Under the pieces are notes generated by a model. The model saw only the letters and a list, made by a program, of their open reading frames with translations, did not search any database and was not told where the DNA came from. A DNA stretch of 49,073 bases from Clostridiales bacterium (lineage in GTDB: Bacteria > Bacillota > Clostridia > Christensenellales > Borkfalkiaceae). Made by a program: the position numbers and the translations under genes. Below are positions 23,896 through 33,273 of the stretch, in pieces (within the stretch, counting starts at the first letter, position 1; every line of letters starts with the position of its first letter). The DNA lies in the NCBI GenBank assembly GCA_003523255.1, contig DPGH01000003.1:554-49626 (forward strand), in the 5' to 3' direction.

Positions 23896-24785
23896 GCGAA
23901 GAAATAACCGCAAAACTTACCGGTGCGCGGGCGGGCGGCTTGTGCTTTACCGCGATGACGTGCATATTCGTGATAATATCGTTTATAGGGCAAACGATAT
24001 TAACCGCGGCGGGTTGTACGGGCGTATTATATTACTTTATTTCTTCGCTGTTTTCGATTATATCCATGTTTACGGTTATAACCGCGGTAAACTTTGCCCG
24101 GCACGAAAAACTGTCGCTTGGCAGATATATGCGCAAGTGTTCGCCGAGATATGCGGGGTATTCCGTACTTTTTGCCGCGGGCATGTTTTTAGGACTCGGT
24201 TTCGTAAATGCGCTTGCGGCGCGGCTGGTGATTTCTCTCGGCGGAAGAGTAAACGGGATAGAGTTGCCTGTTGAAAGCCCTTTCGCACTGATTTTGTTTT
24301 TGTTTTGTTACGCCTTTCTGCCGGCGATAGAAGAAGAGGCGTTTTTTCGCGGACTGATAACCGAAAGTCTATCCCGCGCGAAAATCGTACCCGCGGCGTT
24401 TTGCTCGGCGGCGGCGTTCGCGCTGTACCACGGCTCGCTTACGCAACTTTTATATCAGTTTATATACGGCGTAGGGCTGTTTTTTATCGCTAAAAAAAGC
24501 GGCAGCGCGCTCCCCGGCGCGATAGCGCACTTTATAAACAACGCGGCGGTGCTTGTTTTTAGTTACGTCGGTATAGAAATAGATTTATTTAATCCGTTTA
24601 TAATTGCGGGCGGAGTAATATTGTTGGCGGCTTTCGTCTGGCTTATCGCTCGCGATAAATCGGATATTAAAACCGAGCCCGCGAAAAAAAACGAGGTTTC
24701 GCGGTTTTTCGTTCCGTTCGGCGCGATAGGAACGGCTGTTTTCGTGGTTACGATGATAGCAAACGCGTTGCAGGGGGCGGTATGA
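23892..24785 (+). CDS. CPBP-family intramembrane metalloprotease (CAAX protease-like)
   Basis: A 297-residue protein with about eight membrane spans. The Abi/CPBP catalytic motifs are complete: EEEAFFRGLI (EExxxR, near residue 148), FALYHGSLTQLLYQFIYGV (FxxxH) and AIAHFINNA (HxxxN/B type). In bacteria such enzymes are linked to bacteriocin self-immunity, signal-protein processing or lipid-modified peptides; the substrate here is unknown. It overlaps both neighbours by four bases (ATGA), implying coupled translation with the small membrane-anchored protein and rlmH. The 3-gene proximity to rlmH and tadA is chromosomal housekeeping context rather than a bacteriocin cluster. Confidence 0.9.
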   Translation: MSEEITAKLTGARAGGLCFTAMTCIFVIISFIGQTILTAAGCTGVLYYFISSLFSIISMFTVITAVNFARHEKLSLGRYMRKCSPRYAGYSVLFAAGMFLGLGFVNALAARLVISLGGRVNGIELPVESPFALILFLFCYAFLPAIEEEAFFRGLITESLSRAKIVPAAFCSAAAFALYHGSLTQLLYQFIYGVGLFFIAKKSGSALPGAIAHFINNAAVLVFSYVGIEIDLFNPFIIAGGVILLAAFVWLIARDKSDIKTEPAKKNEVSRFFVPFGAIGTAVFVVTMIANALQGAV

Positions 24786-25249
24786 TTAAAGTAAACGTCG
24801 TTGCGGTCGGCAAGGTTAAAGAAAAATATTTTGCGGACGGTATAGCGGAGTATGTTAAAAGACTTTCGAGATATTGCGATTTCAGTCTGACGGAAGTTAA
24901 AGAAGAAAACTTTACCGTGTGCACGCCTCAGCTTATCGAAACGATAAAAGAACGAGAGGCGGTGAGAATCGAGCCACACCTAAAAGGCGCCGTTTACGCG
25001 CTCGCGATAGAGGGTAAAAAGTTTTCCAGCGAGCGTTTCGCGGCGGAAATCGAAAAGGCGGCGGCAAAAAGCGGGGTTTTGACTTTCGTTATAGGCGGGT
25101 CCTACGGAATAGCGGACAGAATAAAAGAAAAAGCCGCTTTAATCTCGTTTTCGGATATGACTTTTCCGCATACGCTTTTCAGACTTATGCTCACCGAGCA
25201 GATTTACAGAGCTTTTTCTATAATCGCGGGTACGCCTTACCATAAATAA
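24782..25249 (+). CDS. rlmH: 23S rRNA (pseudouridine-1915 N3) methyltransferase RlmH
   Basis: SPOUT-class methyltransferase, 155 residues, the normal size. It methylates pseudouridine 1915 in helix 69 of 23S rRNA on assembled ribosomes, using S-adenosylmethionine. Seen: start KVNVVAVGKVKEKYF, the SAM-binding trefoil knot with FVIGGSYGI and the family end LTEQIYRAFSIIAGTPYHK. The ATG overlaps the CPBP gene stop by four bases. The assignment is unambiguous from the C-terminal signature. Confidence 0.97.
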   Translation: MIKVNVVAVGKVKEKYFADGIAEYVKRLSRYCDFSLTEVKEENFTVCTPQLIETIKEREAVRIEPHLKGAVYALAIEGKKFSSERFAAEIEKAAAKSGVLTFVIGGSYGIADRIKEKAALISFSDMTFPHTLFRLMLTEQIYRAFSIIAGTPYHK

Positions 25250-25264
25250 CACATATCCTGTAAT

Positions 25265-26032
25265 ATGGATATAACGGATCGGGTAGAAGCGTTTTATAAT
25301 TCTTTCGCGCTTGAAAAGGGCGTTATAGGTTATTCGCTGTACGGCAAACCTATTTATTATTTTTGCGTCGAAAAAACGGCTAAACCCGTTATAATTGCAA
25401 CGTACGCCATACACGCAAGGGAATATATAACCGCTTATCTTGCGTTAAAGCAGATTAACGACTTTATCTCCCGCGGGGAAAGGGGAACGGTGTTTTTTTT
25501 GCCTCTCGTAAACCCCGACGGGGTGAAAATAGCGTTAAACCACAATCCGCTTTATAAGGCTAACGGCAGGGGCGTAGACCTTAACGTGAATTTCGACGCG
25601 CGTTGGGGAACGGGCAAAAAGAACGTTTTTTATCCTGCGGAAGAAAACTACGTCGGCAAAAGTCCTTTTTCGGAGCCGGAAACGCGCGCGCTTAAAGACT
25701 TTACGCTTGCCGTTAAACCCGATATAACTTTGAGTTACCACGCGAAAGGCGAAGAAATATATTACGAATTTTTTCAAACGGGAGAAAGACTTTTTCGCGA
25801 TGAAAGGATTGCCGTGGCATTAGCAGCATGCACGGGGTATAAGGCAAAGCGAATTACCGGTTCTGCCGGCGGATATAAAGACTGGTGTATAGAAAGCCTT
25901 AAAATACCCTCTTTTACGATAGAGGTCGGCGGCGAAGAACTTTCTCACCCGATAGGCGAGGAGCACGCCGAAGAAATTTTCGTTAAAAACGCGAATGTTT
26001 TTAAAGTGCTTACGGAGAACGAATGGAATTAA
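25265..26032 (+). CDS. M14-family zinc carboxypeptidase (probable cell-wall peptide amidase)
   Basis: A 255-residue peptidase without signal peptide. Zinc ligands: H-x-x-E in IHAREYIT (near residue 52) and His in LSYHAKGEEIYYEF; general base Glu in FTIEVGGEELSHP. The substrate-binding GVDLNVNFDARWG segment replaces the usual NR pair with NVN, as in gamma-D-glutamyl-diaminopimelate peptidases (MpaA/ENP1-like), which process murein peptides. The overall form is shorter than secreted carboxypeptidases, so a cytoplasmic murein-recycling role is the better guess. The start ATG has no obvious Shine-Dalgarno sequence. Its 3' end overlaps tadA by ten bases. Confidence 0.85.
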   Translation: MDITDRVEAFYNSFALEKGVIGYSLYGKPIYYFCVEKTAKPVIIATYAIHAREYITAYLALKQINDFISRGERGTVFFLPLVNPDGVKIALNHNPLYKANGRGVDLNVNFDARWGTGKKNVFYPAEENYVGKSPFSEPETRALKDFTLAVKPDITLSYHAKGEEIYYEFFQTGERLFRDERIAVALAACTGYKAKRITGSAGGYKDWCIESLKIPSFTIEVGGEELSHPIGEEHAEEIFVKNANVFKVLTENEWN

Positions 26033-26481
26033 AATTTATGCGGGCGGCGATAAATCAAGCGAAACTCGCCGCAAAAAAAGACGAGGTGCCCGTCGGCGCG
26101 GTTATAGCGATTGACGGCAAAATCGTTGCGCGCGCGCATAATCTTATGGAAAAAACGCAACTCGCTACTGCGCACGCTGAAGTGCTTGCCATAAACAAGG
26201 CGTGCAAAAAACTTAAAAGTTGGAGGCTTATCGGCGCGGAAATATACGTTACCGTAGAGCCGTGCGCCATGTGCGCGGGCGCGATAGCGAACGCCCGTAT
26301 AGATAAAGTTTTTTTCGGCGCGTACGAACCTAAAAGCGGTTGTGCGGCAAGTAAGTACCCCGTGCTTACCGATTCGGGACTAAATCACAATGCCGAGGTT
26401 GTCGGCGGTGTTTTGGGGGAAGAGTGCGCCGCGCTTATTAAAAACTACTTTAAAAAGAAAAGGGCGGAGGGTAAAAAGTAA
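26023..26481 (+). CDS. tadA: tRNA-specific adenosine deaminase TadA
   Basis: Deaminates A34 to inosine in tRNA-Arg(ACG), needed to read CGN codons; zinc-dependent, dimeric. The 152 residues carry the cytidine-deaminase-fold motifs HAEVLAI (His and catalytic Glu) and EPCAMCAGAIANARI (two zinc cysteines), with PVGAVIAIDGKIVARAHN before them and FFGAYEPKSGC after. Overlaps the M14 gene by ten bases, with GGAG upstream inside it. Last gene of the packed operon, ended by the hairpin at 26518-26542. Confidence 0.95.
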   Translation: MELKFMRAAINQAKLAAKKDEVPVGAVIAIDGKIVARAHNLMEKTQLATAHAEVLAINKACKKLKSWRLIGAEIYVTVEPCAMCAGAIANARIDKVFFGAYEPKSGCAASKYPVLTDSGLNHNAEVVGGVLGEECAALIKNYFKKKRAEGKK

Positions 26482-26517
26482 CTTTTACTCTACGCACTTT
26501 AAATCGAAATAAAAACG

Positions 26518-26542
26518 ACGGGTCGCGATATTTGCGACCCGT
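26518..26542. terminator. Bidirectional terminator between tadA and the Wzz-like gene
   Basis: A nine-bp stem ACGGGTCGC / GCGACCCGT with a six-base loop between convergent genes. On the minus strand it is followed by TTTTTATTT, making it a clear terminator for the Wzz-like gene. Confidence 0.83.
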
Positions 26543-26570
26543 TAATGGTTTTAAATTTTTACGTTAAAAT

Positions 26571-27899
26571 TTATCCTGCGAGTTTTTCGTCAAAATTCTT
26601 TTTCTCTCTGACGTAGGTCTGCGTAAACGCTACGCAGTACGCAACGAGCGCGACCGCAACGAGCGCAAGCACCGTTATCTTGTTGGAAATGGGGCTGTCC
26701 GTATAAGCGTGCGCGGGGTTGGTAACCGTCGCCTTGGAAACGAGATACAGATTGTTGTTATATTCCGCGGCGATTTTTTTATAATCGTTAGAAACCCTTT
26801 GCGCGTCCTCGTATATCGCTTTCAATTTGTCTTTAACGTATTGTATGAGTTCAGCGTTCTCGCTTTTGGTTTTGCCGCTTATAGAAGCGATGTACCCGTC
26901 TATTTTAGCGGCTTTAGAGTTCGCTTCGGCATGGAGAGAAGCCGCTTGCATATAGTTATTCGTTAAAGCAATCATGGTCGAATCGTCGTAAACGTAAACG
27001 TTGTTTCCGTTTTTATCGACGGTAGAACTCGAGGGAGAATGCATCTCCGCATATTTATCGAGCGCGGTTTTCGCGGCGTTCATCGCGGCTTCGTATTTTT
27101 TGACGTCGCCGTTTGCCTCGCTCTTTCTTTCGTTAAGATAAGATTCGAGCTTGCCCGTTTCCACACGGTCGGTTATTATAAGGTTTTTAAGGTTGTTTAT
27201 GTTCTTTAAGGTAGAGGACAACTCTTCTATCGTGCCGTTTATGCTTTTGCCGGTGGATACGCTCGTAAAGTCGCCTGCAGAAGCTTTGGTCGAAACCGCG
27301 TTTTTAAGATGACCGTAATAATTGTTTACTATGTCGTAAAGGTCATCCGCTACCTGAAAGTATTCGTTCATTATTATTTCGTCGTCGATATTGTATACGA
27401 GCGAAACGTTTTCGAGAGAGTTGAGCGCGAAAGCGTTTATAAATTCTTTCGCTATCTCGTCGAGCACGGCGTTATAGTCGTTTTTGGTCAGGTTAAGCAA
27501 CTTATCGTTTGTAAGCGATAAAATATACGAAGTGGCGACGTAAGCGTCCGTTTTGTTTACGTTATCCGGCACGACGGCGGTAACCGAAAGGTTGCTGACG
27601 ATTCCGTTAGAAAGTTCGAGCGCTTTAGTCCCGTCCCGATAAATGTTGGAAAGGGCTTTGTTTACCACCGTACTCTTTTTTTCGTTTAAGTCGGAAAGAG
27701 TGTTTTTGTTCGCCTCCGCGAAAGATATGGTAGAGGTGCTTATGCGATAACTCGTGCAAGCCTTAACGGTTAAAAGCACGGCGGCAACCACTATCAGAGA
27801 AGCGAGTACGTAGATAAGCCCGCGTTTAAGCGATTTTTTAACTACGTGCATAAACTGGGTTACGGTTAAACCGCCTTCCGCATTGTCTAAATTACCCAT
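26571..27899 (-). CDS. Wzz/chain-length-determinant-like membrane protein
   Basis: A 442-residue protein with one membrane span near the N-terminus (GLIYVLASLIVVAAVLLTV, about residues 26-46), a long extracytoplasmic alpha-helical region with coiled coils, and a second span near the C-terminus (ITVLALVAVALVAYCVAF) followed by a short basic tail. This two-span hairpin is the layout of polysaccharide co-polymerases (Wzz/YveK type), which set chain length, but sequence resemblance is weak and no glycan genes adjoin it. Start chosen at 27899: AAGGAGA lies nine bases upstream, while the open frame further upstream (to 28058) has no ribosome site and a different composition. A role in envelope polysaccharide is an inference. 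Confidence 0.6.
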   Translation of the reverse strand: MGNLDNAEGGLTVTQFMHVVKKSLKRGLIYVLASLIVVAAVLLTVKACTSYRISTSTISFAEANKNTLSDLNEKKSTVVNKALSNIYRDGTKALELSNGIVSNLSVTAVVPDNVNKTDAYVATSYILSLTNDKLLNLTKNDYNAVLDEIAKEFINAFALNSLENVSLVYNIDDEIIMNEYFQVADDLYDIVNNYYGHLKNAVSTKASAGDFTSVSTGKSINGTIEELSSTLKNINNLKNLIITDRVETGKLESYLNERKSEANGDVKKYEAAMNAAKTALDKYAEMHSPSSSTVDKNGNNVYVYDDSTMIALTNNYMQAASLHAEANSKAAKIDGYIASISGKTKSENAELIQYVKDKLKAIYEDAQRVSNDYKKIAAEYNNNLYLVSKATVTNPAHAYTDSPISNKITVLALVAVALVAYCVAFTQTYVREKKNFDEKLAG

Positions 27900-28063
27900 A
27901 TATAGTAATCTCCTTGCAAATTTGAGTTCTAATTTAATACATTTTACCACACGCGCCCTCACTTTGCAACAAATTGACCGCATAAATCGAAATAAGAAAA
28001 CCCCGCCGTTTTGCAGGCAACCTAATAAAAACTTAAAATCGCTCGGGTTTATTTTCAAAAACC

Positions 28064-28092
28064 TTGACTAATCCGTTTTAACGCGGTAAAAT
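28064..28092 (+). promoter_or_regulatory. Promoter of prs
   Basis: TTGACT (28064-28069), 17-base spacer, TAAAAT (28087-28092), followed by TTAGGAG before the ATG at 28138. Confidence 0.8.
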
Positions 28093-28137
28093 AGAACGGT
28101 ACTATATGTACATAAGGTTACATTAGGAGAAAGTAAA

Positions 28138-29091
28138 ATGATTACACACGGCAACACTATCGAAATTTTGGCAGGCAACTCTAATCGCGTTTTAGCGGAA
28201 GCGGTCGCCAAAGAACTCGGACTTCCGCTTTCCGACGCGGAAGTCGGTAAGTTTTCGGACGGGGAGATAAGCATAACTCTCCCGCAGACGGTAAGAGGTA
28301 AAGACGTTTTTATTATACAGTCCACTTCCGCGCCCGTAAACGACAATCTTATGGAACTTTTAATAATGATCGACGCTTGTAAACGTGCGTCTGCCGGCAG
28401 AATTACGGCGGTTATGCCTTACTTCGGTTATGCAAGGCAAGACAGAAAGGCCCGCCCGAGAGACCCGATTACGGCAAAACTCGTTGCGGACATTCTCGCT
28501 TCTGCCGGTGCGGACAGAGTTATGACCATGGACCTGCACGCAGCGCAGATACAAGGCTTTTTCGATATTCCGGTAGACCACCTTTACGGCGCGCCGTTAC
28601 TTGCGAAATATTATAAAAAGAAAATGGACGAAAACTGGGTCGTCGTGTCTCCGGACGTAGGCTCGGTCGGCAGAGCGAGAAACTTTGCTTCGAGAGTAAA
28701 CGCTTCGATAGCGATAGTCGATAAACGCCGCCCCAAAGCCAACGCGATAGAAATAATGAACGTTATAGGCGACGTGAAAGGCAAAACCTGCCTTATGGTA
28801 GACGACATGATCGATACCGCGGGCACTATTTGTCAGGGTGCGGAAGCGCTCGTTAAAAACGGCGCGAAAGAAGTTTACGCGTGCTGCACGCACGGCGTGT
28901 TCAGCGGTCCCGCAATGGACAGAATAACCGCAAGCCCGATAAAGGAACTTCTCGTTCTCGACACGATAAACATGCCGGAAGCGGTCAAAAACAATCCTAA
29001 AATTAAAATCGTTTCGGTAGCGAAGGCTATGGCGAGAGCCATTACGGCGGTTTATTCCGACTCCTCGCTTTCCGCGATTTACGAAGACTGA
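28138..29091 (+). CDS. prs: Ribose-phosphate pyrophosphokinase (PRPP synthetase)
   Basis: Makes PRPP from ribose 5-phosphate and ATP for purine, pyrimidine, histidine and NAD synthesis. 317 residues, the standard length of class I enzymes. Visible: FSDGEISITLPQTVRGKDVF (ATP-side strand), PYFGYARQDRKARPRDPITAKL (flexible catalytic loop region), DLHAAQIQGFFDIPVDHLYG (signature) and CLMVDDMIDTAGTI (PRPP-binding loop). Own promoter upstream and a clean terminator downstream. Clustering with pth and mfd is common in Firmicutes. Confidence 0.98.
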   Translation: MITHGNTIEILAGNSNRVLAEAVAKELGLPLSDAEVGKFSDGEISITLPQTVRGKDVFIIQSTSAPVNDNLMELLIMIDACKRASAGRITAVMPYFGYARQDRKARPRDPITAKLVADILASAGADRVMTMDLHAAQIQGFFDIPVDHLYGAPLLAKYYKKKMDENWVVVSPDVGSVGRARNFASRVNASIAIVDKRRPKANAIEIMNVIGDVKGKTCLMVDDMIDTAGTICQGAEALVKNGAKEVYACCTHGVFSGPAMDRITASPIKELLVLDTINMPEAVKNNPKIKIVSVAKAMARAITAVYSDSSLSAIYED

Positions 29092-29108
29092 TTTGATTTT
29101 TGCGAAAG

Positions 29109-29138
29109 AAAAGCCGTTTTTAGTTAAACGGCTTTTTT
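29109..29138 (+). terminator. Terminator after prs
   Basis: AAAGCCGTTT pairs with AAACGGCTTT around a short loop, followed by TTTTTT. It lies 13 bases before the pth start, so pth must depend on read-through or on a promoter inside this stretch. Confidence 0.82.
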
Positions 29139-29150
29139 CGGCGGTTTAAG

Positions 29151-29720
29151 ATGAAAATAATAGTCGGGCTCGGTAATCCGGGCAAAGAGTACGAAAACAC
29201 CTTTCATAATTTGGGGTTTACGGCGGCGGATAAAGTCGCGGATAAACTCGGCGTACGGTTCGATAAAAACAAATTTCGCGCACTCGTCGCCGAGGCGAAA
29301 GTCCGCGGCGAAAAGGTCGTTGTTTTAAAACCTCAAACGTATATGAACTTAAGTGGCGAAAGCGTTGCGGAAGCCGTAAATTTTTTCAAAGCGGATTTAA
29401 AAGACGTAATAGTTTGTTACGACGATTTCGATTTGAAAGCGGGTTCTTTAAGAATACGCGAAAGCGGCTCTGCGGGCACGCATAACGGAATGAGAAGCGT
29501 TATCGCTTCGCTCGGGTCGGAAAAATTCGCGAGAGTCCGCGTGGGTTTTAACCGCGGAGATAAAAACGTGCCGCTTATAAACCTCGTTTTATCGGGTATT
29601 CGCGGTGAGGAGAAAGACGTTTTGGACAAAAGCACGTCGCTCGCGGCGGAAGCGTTATTCGGGTTTGCCTCAGGCGAAAGCGTGCAGGCGTTAATGCAAA
29701 AATACAATACGACGGTTTAA
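29151..29720 (+). CDS. pth: Peptidyl-tRNA hydrolase
   Basis: Releases peptides from peptidyl-tRNA that dropped off ribosomes. 189 residues, normal size. Catalytic set: IVGLGNPGKEYENTFHNLGF with Asn10 and His20, KPQTYMNLSGE with the second conserved Asn, Asp in CYDDFDLKAG, and THNGMRSV with the late Asn. The usual Arg before the catalytic His (TRHN) is Phe here (TFHN). The stop codon overlaps the mfd ATG (TAATG), as in many Firmicutes where the two are co-translated. Confidence 0.97.
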   Translation: MKIIVGLGNPGKEYENTFHNLGFTAADKVADKLGVRFDKNKFRALVAEAKVRGEKVVVLKPQTYMNLSGESVAEAVNFFKADLKDVIVCYDDFDLKAGSLRIRESGSAGTHNGMRSVIASLGSEKFARVRVGFNRGDKNVPLINLVLSGIRGEEKDVLDKSTSLAAEALFGFASGESVQALMQKYNTTV

Positions 29721-32700
29721 TGTCGATGATAGAGAAACTTTTCGACGCGAAAAACGGCGAAAACACCGTAAAAGAATTTTCCGATTTAATCCGCGCGGGC
29801 GTGCCCTGCGCGGTTTTCGGCGTGCCGGACGCTTTTAAAAGTTTTCTCGTCGCTTCGCTTGATACGCCCGTGCTTTACGTCGCGCGGGACGGGGTTACGG
29901 CGACAGCCGCACTGACCGAAATAAAAGAATACGGCGTTAAGTCCGCCGTGTATCTCCCGCCGAAAGACGAAACGCTTTTAATCGGCAAAGCGTTTTCAAA
30001 GGAAACCTTGTATAAAAGGCTTGCCGCTCTTTCCGATATTGCGAACGCGCGGGTAATAATCACCACGGCGGAAACGCTTATAGAAAGAATTCCGCTTACG
30101 GTAAAAAAAATATCCGTTAAAAGCGGCGACGAAATAAATCGCGACGAATTTATTTCAAAACTCGTTTCGCTCGGATACGAGAGGAGAGAAAGCGCGGAGG
30201 CAAAAGGTACTTTCGCCGCGCGGGGCGACGTTTTAGACGTATTCTCTCCGTCCGAAGAGTATCCGTACAGGCTTGATTTTTTCGGCGACGAAGTTGAAAA
30301 CGTAAAACGCTTCGACCCGGACACTCGTAAGAACCTCGGACTCGTTTCCGCGGCGGATATTTTGCAAGCCTCGGAATATACTTTTGGCGGAGAGGACGTT
30401 AAAAGTCTTATCGCCGCTTTGGACGAGGACGTTCGCAACTCCCCTAAACGCGCATACGGGCGACTTAAAGAGGTTGCGGCGGAAGTTAAAGAAGGACTTA
30501 TTTCCGGCGACGCAGACGCGCTTTGCGCGGTGTGCGCTCTTCTTAAAAATTCGGGCAGTATTTTTCAAGCGATTGCGAAAGATACGGTCGTGGTTTTCGA
30601 CGAGGCGCGGCGCGGTTACGACTATCTCGAACTTAAGGAAAGGGAATTTACCGAAAGAGCGGCGTCCCTTAAAGCGGAAGGAGAAGTCTTTTCGTTTTCC
30701 GAAAACAATTTTTTTACGATTGATTTCGTTCGCGGGGAGATAAAACCGTTCAGACTCGCCGCGTTGCAAACGCTTTCTACCGCGGTGCCGTATTTCAATC
30801 CGTTGAAAATTTTAAATCCCGCGGTAAGCAAGGTGGCGGACTACAGGTTGAGTCCTAAAGAAATATATCCCGACATCAAAAACTGGGCATACGGCGGGTA
30901 CAGAGTACTCGTCGCCGCGGGAGATATGCGCCGAGCCGAAAGATTTTGCGGCGACCTCAGCGCGGAGGGCGTGGCTTCTTCGTTATGCGGAAAGACGTTC
31001 GGCGGCGTTTGCGTTACGGACGAAAATTTAACGCACGGCTTTATTTTTCATGAAAATAAAACGGTGGTTATAGGTACGGGTAATCTGTTCGGCAAATCGC
31101 CCGAGGCGTTAAAAGCCCGTCCTAAAAGGCAAACGTTTTTTACCGCGCCGGAGGCGGGCGATTATTGCGTGCATGAAACGCACGGCATAGGTAAAGTTCT
31201 CGGCACGCGGCGAATTTCTACGAGCGAGGGCACGAAAGATTATATTTCGGTCGAGTATGCGGGCGGCGACGTGTTGCACGTCCCCGTAGAGCAACTCGAT
31301 ATATTAACGCGTTATCTCGGCGGCGAAAAAAATCCGAAACTTTCAAAAATCGGAGGCAAAGACTTTGAAAAGATAAAAGCCGCCGCAAAAGAAAGCATTA
31401 AAAAAATGTCTTTCGACCTTAAAAAACTTTACGGCGAAAGAAACGCGCTTAAAGGTTTTAAATTTTCGTCGGATACCGAACTCGAAGAGGCTTTCGATAA
31501 TTCTTTCGAGTTTGAAGAAACCCCCGATCAGGCAGCGGCGGACGAAGATATCAAAGCGGACATGACTTCGGGCAAGGTTATGGACAGGCTCGTGTGCGGA
31601 GACGTCGGCTTCGGAAAAACGGAAGTCGCCATGCGCGCCGCTTTCCGCGCGGTGGTAAACGGCAAACAGGTCGCCATGCTCGCCCCGACCACCATTCTAT
31701 CCGAACAGCATTACAATACCGCGATTAAAAGGTTTAACGGGTTCGGCGTAAAAATCGCCTGTCTTAACCGTTTTCGCAGCGCTACCGAACAAAAAAAGAT
31801 TATCGAAAAAGTTAAACTCGGAGAAATAGATTTTATTATCGGTACGCACAGGCTTTTGAGTAAAGACGTCGGGTTTTACGATTTAGGGCTTTTGATTCTC
31901 GACGAAGAGCAACGTTTCGGAGTGGAGCATAAAGAAAAAATAAAACTGTTGAAAAAAAACGTAGACGTTTTAACGCTTTCGGCAACGCCGATACCGAGAA
32001 CGTTGCATATGTCGCTTACCGGTATACGCGAAATCAGCACAATCAACACCCCGCCGAAAAAAAGATTGCCCGTACAGACTTACGTTACAGAGGAAACCGA
32101 CGCGCTTATAAAAGACGCGCTCGTAAGAGAAGCGAATCGCGGCGGTCAGTCGTTTATTCTCTATAACCGCGTAGAAACCATTTACAAATTCGCCGAGCGG
32201 GTAAAATCGCTCGTTCCGAACATAAAGTGCGTGGTCGCGCACGGCAGAATGGACGAGAAAGAACTCGAACGCAACGTGCTTAAATTTTATCGCGGAGAGT
32301 GCGACGCGCTTATTTCCACTACGATAATAGAAAACGGCGTAGACCTGCCGAAAGCGAACACGCTTATCGTTATAGAGGCGGATAAACTCGGACTTTCCAC
32401 CCTTTACCAACTTAAAGGGCGGGTCGGCAGGAGCGACAGGCTTGCGTACGCATATTTTACTTTCCGCAGGGAAAAAGTTTTAAGCGAAGCCGCTTACGAG
32501 CGTATGAGCGCGATAACTGACTTTACCGAAATGGGAAGCGGCATAAAGATAGCGATGCGCGACCTTGAAATACGCGGCGCGGGCAACGTGCTCGGCGCGG
32601 AGCAGCACGGGCATATGGATAAAATCGGTTACGAACTTTATTCCAAACTGCTCAGAGAAGAACTATCGGGTAAAGAAGAAATCGTTCCCGAACTCGACGT

Positions 32701-33148
32701 GCGCGTTTCGGCGTATATTCCCGAAAGTTATATAGAAGGCAACGTTGCGAGAATGGACGCGTACAAGCAAATCGCCGAGATAAACGACGAAAAGAGCGAA
32801 AGGGAGTTTATAGAGTACGCCGAGGACGCGTACGGCAAATTGCCCGCGCCGACCGTCGCGCTTATAAACATAGCCGCCGTAAAAAGTCTTGCCGCCAAAA
32901 TCGGCGTTACCGAAATAAAAGTTTGCAAAGAAGAAGTCAGCATAACGCTTTCTTCGTTCAAAGCGTTTGCGGACGAAAAACTTGCCGCCGCTACCGAAAG
33001 CGCGGAGTTCGGCGCGACGCTGTCTATGGAAAGGTCGCCTAAAATCAAGTTCGAGCCGTCCGCCGCCGGCAATCTTTCTTCGCTTTTCGCGCTCAGGAGG
33101 TTTTTAAAAGCCGCCGCGCCCGAAGAGGGCGATAAACCCGAGCGATAA
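29720..33148 (+). CDS. mfd: Transcription-repair coupling factor
   Basis: Removes stalled RNA polymerase from DNA lesions and recruits UvrA. 1142 residues, full length. Domains in order: UvrB-like N-terminal module (to ~340), RNA-polymerase-interacting CarD-like domain opening with GDYCVHETHGIGKVLG (near residue 480), helicase translocase with Walker A GDVGFGKTEVA (near 627), Walker B LLILDEEQRFGVEH (near 725), LSATPIPRTLHMSLTG and VGRSDRLAYAYF with the TRG-type region GSGIKIAMRDLEIRGAGNVLG, then the C-terminal autoinhibitory TRCF domain. One-base overlap with pth. No terminator follows, but a separate promoter lies before the next gene. Confidence 0.97.
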   Translation: MSMIEKLFDAKNGENTVKEFSDLIRAGVPCAVFGVPDAFKSFLVASLDTPVLYVARDGVTATAALTEIKEYGVKSAVYLPPKDETLLIGKAFSKETLYKRLAALSDIANARVIITTAETLIERIPLTVKKISVKSGDEINRDEFISKLVSLGYERRESAEAKGTFAARGDVLDVFSPSEEYPYRLDFFGDEVENVKRFDPDTRKNLGLVSAADILQASEYTFGGEDVKSLIAALDEDVRNSPKRAYGRLKEVAAEVKEGLISGDADALCAVCALLKNSGSIFQAIAKDTVVVFDEARRGYDYLELKEREFTERAASLKAEGEVFSFSENNFFTIDFVRGEIKPFRLAALQTLSTAVPYFNPLKILNPAVSKVADYRLSPKEIYPDIKNWAYGGYRVLVAAGDMRRAERFCGDLSAEGVASSLCGKTFGGVCVTDENLTHGFIFHENKTVVIGTGNLFGKSPEALKARPKRQTFFTAPEAGDYCVHETHGIGKVLGTRRISTSEGTKDYISVEYAGGDVLHVPVEQLDILTRYLGGEKNPKLSKIGGKDFEKIKAAAKESIKKMSFDLKKLYGERNALKGFKFSSDTELEEAFDNSFEFEETPDQAAADEDIKADMTSGKVMDRLVCGDVGFGKTEVAMRAAFRAVVNGKQVAMLAPTTILSEQHYNTAIKRFNGFGVKIACLNRFRSATEQKKIIEKVKLGEIDFIIGTHRLLSKDVGFYDLGLLILDEEQRFGVEHKEKIKLLKKNVDVLTLSATPIPRTLHMSLTGIREISTINTPPKKRLPVQTYVTEETDALIKDALVREANRGGQSFILYNRVETIYKFAERVKSLVPNIKCVVAHGRMDEKELERNVLKFYRGECDALISTTIIENGVDLPKANTLIVIEADKLGLSTLYQLKGRVGRSDRLAYAYFTFRREKVLSEAAYERMSAITDFTEMGSGIKIAMRDLEIRGAGNVLGAEQHGHMDKIGYELYSKLLREELSGKEEIVPELDVRVSAYIPESYIEGNVARMDAYKQIAEINDEKSEREFIEYAEDAYGKLPAPTVALINIAAVKSLAAKIGVTEIKVCKEEVSITLSSFKAFADEKLAAATESAEFGATLSMERSPKIKFEPSAAGNLSSLFALRRFLKAAAPEEGDKPER

Positions 33149-33184
33149 AAACGACGAAGTTTTTGCGAAAAAACGTAAAAACGA

Positions 33185-33213
33185 TTGCAATTTTTCGGTT
33201 TATAGTATATACT
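33185..33213 (+). promoter_or_regulatory. Promoter of the SurA/PrsA-like lipoprotein gene
   Basis: TTGCAA (33185-33190), 17-base spacer, TATACT (33208-33213). Confidence 0.65.
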
Positions 33214-33273
33214 GGATAAGAATAGCGTTAAAATCGCTAATAATTACTTGAATTTTTGCGTGGGAGAACGTAT

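Noticed and set aside
27900..28058. N-terminal extension of the Wzz-like gene by 53 codons
   Set aside because: AAGGAGA sits nine bases before the ATG at 27899, while the extension has no ribosome site and overlaps the prs promoter region.
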